A stretch of DNA of 63,821 nucleotides from Phytoactinopolyspora alkaliphila (GTDB lineage: Bacteria; Actinomycetota; Actinomycetes; Jiangellales; Jiangellaceae). Positions 62,073 to 63,821 of this stretch are shown one piece after another; positions within the stretch are counted from its first letter, which is position 1, and each line of letters opens with the position of its first letter. The notes under the pieces were generated by a model. That model did not search any database and had not been told where the DNA came from. It saw only the letters and a program-made list of their open reading frames with translations. The stretch spans positions 1 through 63,821 of the forward strand of contig NZ_JAAGOB010000019.1 in the NCBI RefSeq assembly GCF_010550695.1. The letters run 5' to 3'. The translations under genes and the position numbers were made by a program.

Positions 62073-63595
62073 TCGGCGCCCTCCTGTGCGGTGTTGAGGA
62101 TGTTGATGTCGCGGAACAGCGCTGCCGGGCAGCCGTGCGAGACGGGTGCGAGCTGGCCGGGCTGCGCCTTGCCGCAGTTGAACGCACCGCCGAGGACGTA
62201 GGTCTGCGGCCCGCCGACCGCCGCCATGGAACCCCAGAAGTCCGTGGTGGTGGCCTGGTAGGCGACATCTCGGAGCTGACCGGCCAGCTGGCCGTTCCTG
62301 ATCCGGTAGAAACGCTGGCCGGTGAACTGGAAGTTGTACCGTTGCTGGTCGATCGACCACGACTTGTCGCCCACGACGTAGATGCCGTCGTCCACCTGAG
62401 ACACCAGCTCGTCCACCGACGGCCCGCCTTCGGCCGGCTGCAGCGACACGTTGGCCATCCGCTGGACGGGGAAACGGGTGGCCGACTCCGCGAACGCGCA
62501 CCCGTTCGATCTGCTGGTCCCGAGGGTATCGGCGTTGGCGCGGGCCATCGCCCGGTCGAGCTGGTATCCGACCAGGACGCCGTCGCGCACGATGTCCCAT
62601 CGCTGGGTCTGCACGCCTTCGTCGTCGTAACCGATGGTGGACAGGCCGTGCGGCGTGGTGCGGTCGCCCGTGACGTGCATGGCGGGCGAGCCGTACCGGA
62701 GGCTGCCCAGCTGGTCGAGAGTGGCGAACGAGGTCCCGGCGTAGTTCGCCTCGTAGCCCAGAGCTCGGTCTAGCTCGGTGGCGTGCCCGACCGACTCGTG
62801 AATGGTCAGCCAGAGGTTGGTCGGATCGACGACGAGGTCGTAGCGTCCGGCGTCCACGCCAGGCGCGGCCAACTTCTCTTCGAGCAGCGGTCCCAGCTCG
62901 TCGAGCGCGTCGTCCCAGGCGATCATCCCGTCCTCGCCGGAGACGTACTCCCAGCCCCTCCCGGCTGGCGCGGCCAGCGTGCGCATGGTGTCGAACCTGC
63001 CGCTGTCCGCGTCGACGCCGAGCGCTTCGAACACCGGCTGGATCCGCACCCGCTGCTGAGTGGTGATGGTGCCGGCCGAGTTGGCGTAGAACTTGTTCTC
63101 CAGGACCTGATCCAGCTGCGCGGTGACGTGGTCGACGCCGCGCTGTGCCAGCACGCGGCGGGAGCGGGCGGCCATCAACTCCAGCTTGTCCGCATGGGGC
63201 ACAGTGAAGGGGTCGATGCCGTACGCCGAGACCCAGGTGACGTCGGAGTGAACCGGCTCGTCGGCGAGCTCCACCCGGAGCGGGCTGAGCGTGCGGGCGA
63301 CTTTGGCGAGCTCCACAGCCTGTTCGGCGACGCTGACGGCGGCGTCGACGGTGAGGTCGACGGCCGCGGCGAAACCCCACGTGCCGTCGGCCAGGACCCG
63401 GACGCTGAACCCGCAGTCCTCGCCGTCGTGGCTTCCTTCGAGGTTGGCGTCGCGCAGGGCCATGCTCTGCGAGCGGATGCGCTGGAGCCGGAACTCGGCG
63501 AAGTGAGCTCCGAGATCTCGCGCGCGCTGCAGAGCGGCGTCGGCGAGCACACGCGAGGGCAAGGCGTTGAAGGTCGGGTCAATCTCATGAGGCAC
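62069..63595 (-). CDS. TldD-family metalloprotease
   Basis: 508 aa. The metal-binding motif HESVGH (HExxxH type) is in LTIHESVGHATELDRALGYE (about residue 268). N-terminal region starts FNALPSRVLADAALQRARDL. It forms the catalytic half of the TldD/TldE protease encoded in the next gene. No RiPP precursor or cyclase gene is seen in this window. GTG 63595 is preferred because a TAGCCT box (complement of 63603-63608) lies 7 nt before it. Confidence 0.94.
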   Translation of the reverse strand: MPHEIDPTFNALPSRVLADAALQRARDLGAHFAEFRLQRIRSQSMALRDANLEGSHDGEDCGFSVRVLADGTWGFAAAVDLTVDAAVSVAEQAVELAKVARTLSPLRVELADEPVHSDVTWVSAYGIDPFTVPHADKLELMAARSRRVLAQRGVDHVTAQLDQVLENKFYANSAGTITTQQRVRIQPVFEALGVDADSGRFDTMRTLAAPAGRGWEYVSGEDGMIAWDDALDELGPLLEEKLAAPGVDAGRYDLVVDPTNLWLTIHESVGHATELDRALGYEANYAGTSFATLDQLGSLRYGSPAMHVTGDRTTPHGLSTIGYDDEGVQTQRWDIVRDGVLVGYQLDRAMARANADTLGTSRSNGCAFAESATRFPVQRMANVSLQPAEGGPSVDELVSQVDDGIYVVGDKSWSIDQQRYNFQFTGQRFYRIRNGQLAGQLRDVAYQATTTDFWGSMAAVGGPQTYVLGGAFNCGKAQPGQLAPVSHGCPAALFRDINILNTAQEGAE

Positions 63596-63602
63596 GAACG
63601 TG

Positions 63603-63608
63603 AGGCTA
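63603..63608 (-). promoter_or_regulatory. Leaderless-type -10 box of tldD
   Basis: TAGCCT on the - strand ends 7 nt before GTG 63595. No Shine-Dalgarno sequence is present between them. Confidence 0.5.
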
Positions 63609-63644
63609 TCTCACATACCGGTCATGATTCGACGGCCCATTTCC

Positions 63645-63697
63645 AAATGATCATGTAAACCATGTTTTCTCGTGCTTCACCATGCCTGCAGCCCTGG
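63645..63697. repeat. Half of the 88-bp palindrome, cut by an IS30 end
   Basis: 53 bp match 21978-22030 with 2 mismatches (full left arm, the loop and the first bases of the right arm). At 63698 the match stops abruptly, and 5 bp later the IS30 transposase stop codon begins. The right arm should lie on the far side of the insertion sequence, outside the window. Confidence 0.85.
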
Positions 63698-63702
63698 CGG
63701 AT

Positions 63703-63821
63703 TCAAGTGGTGAGTGCAACACCGGGTGGATTGAATGGTTCTGAGAGTAGCTTGTTGAGTGCTTCGGCTGGGGTTTTCCAGCTCAGGGTTTTGCGGGGTC
63801 GGTTGTTCAGTTCGGTGGCGA
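63703..63821 (-). mobile_element. IS30-family transposase, C-terminal end (cut by window edge)
   Basis: The - strand reads ATELNNRPRKTLSWKTPAEA and then LNKLLSEPFNPPGVALTT with a stop at 63703-63705, the typical C-terminus of an IS30-family DDE transposase. The rest of the element lies beyond the window. The insertion sequence end is probably at or next to 63698, inside a palindrome; IS30 elements are known to prefer symmetrical targets. Confidence 0.85.

Noticed and set aside
60681-63380. Single 899-aa - strand protein
   Set aside because: Only its last 463 residues (TldE) are real; the N-terminal part is read out of frame across tldD.
60681-63595. TldD/TldE as part of a RiPP biosynthetic cluster
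   Set aside because: No precursor, cyclase or dehydratase gene is seen nearby; the pair is a common housekeeping protease.

Overview
The window is high-GC actinobacterial chromosome (Actinomycetota). The gene order 359-29966 (TPR protein, HAD phosphatase, small protein, tlyA, nadK, recN, steA, steB, MraY-like protein, murJ, glycosyltransferase, pyrG, NUDIX, ald, xerD, parA, scpA, scpB, rluB-like, aroH, tyrA, cmk, acyltransferase, der) matches the block known in mycobacteria as Rv1691-Rv1713 and its streptomycete counterpart. The order 48229-59420 (CDP-alcohol transferase, DUF881, sbp, DUF881, gcvH, garA, ftsR, bifunctional nuclease, merR, gcvP) matches Rv1822-Rv1832. Genus cannot be fixed from sequence alone; a non-mycobacterial actinomycete is most likely.

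Layout. 1-298: end of an rRNA operon (5S rRNA plus terminator). 359-29966: conserved housekeeping block for rRNA modification, NAD phosphorylation, DNA repair, septation and cell-wall export, nucleotide synthesis, chromosome segregation, tyrosine biosynthesis and ribosome assembly, with small accessory insertions (a GntR/acetyltransferase pair at 13.7-15.0 kb and a TetR/MFS pump pair at 16.8-19.0 kb). 29967-48111: accessory region between the two conserved blocks, with three ABC exporter modules, a tRNA-Pro(GGG), AraC, MarR, GntR and AfsR/SARP-type regulators, an ECF41 sigma factor, and two broken genes (a frameshifted saccharopine dehydrogenase-like gene and a deleted AbiEii toxin beside an intact AbiEi antitoxin). 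48229-59420: second conserved block, with the glycine cleavage genes gcvH and gcvP, the latter behind a glycine riboswitch, and a Trk/Ktr potassium system between. 59679-63595: DedA protein and the TldD/TldE protease pair. 63703-63821: 3' end of an IS30-family transposase.

Main observations. (1) Four heptamer direct repeats (three GTGTCAG, one ATGACAG) at 11-12 bp spacing just upstream of the drrAB-DUF4097 operon have the geometry of SARP binding sites, and an AfsR/SARP-type regulator is encoded next to that operon. (2) xerD has no usable ATG, GTG or TTG start; the best start is a CTG at 21047 with a Shine-Dalgarno sequence, overlapping the ald stop codon. (3) Long near-perfect palindromes sit between genes at 13404, 21978 and 60451; a second copy of the 21978 palindrome at 63645 is cut in half exactly where the IS30 end begins. 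(4) About ten genes show a TANNNT-like box 5-8 nt before the start codon, the geometry of leaderless transcripts. (5) Several regulators have clear operator palindromes in their own promoters (TetR, MarR, GntR, AbiEi), and an ECF41-type promoter lies behind the ECF41 sigma gene.
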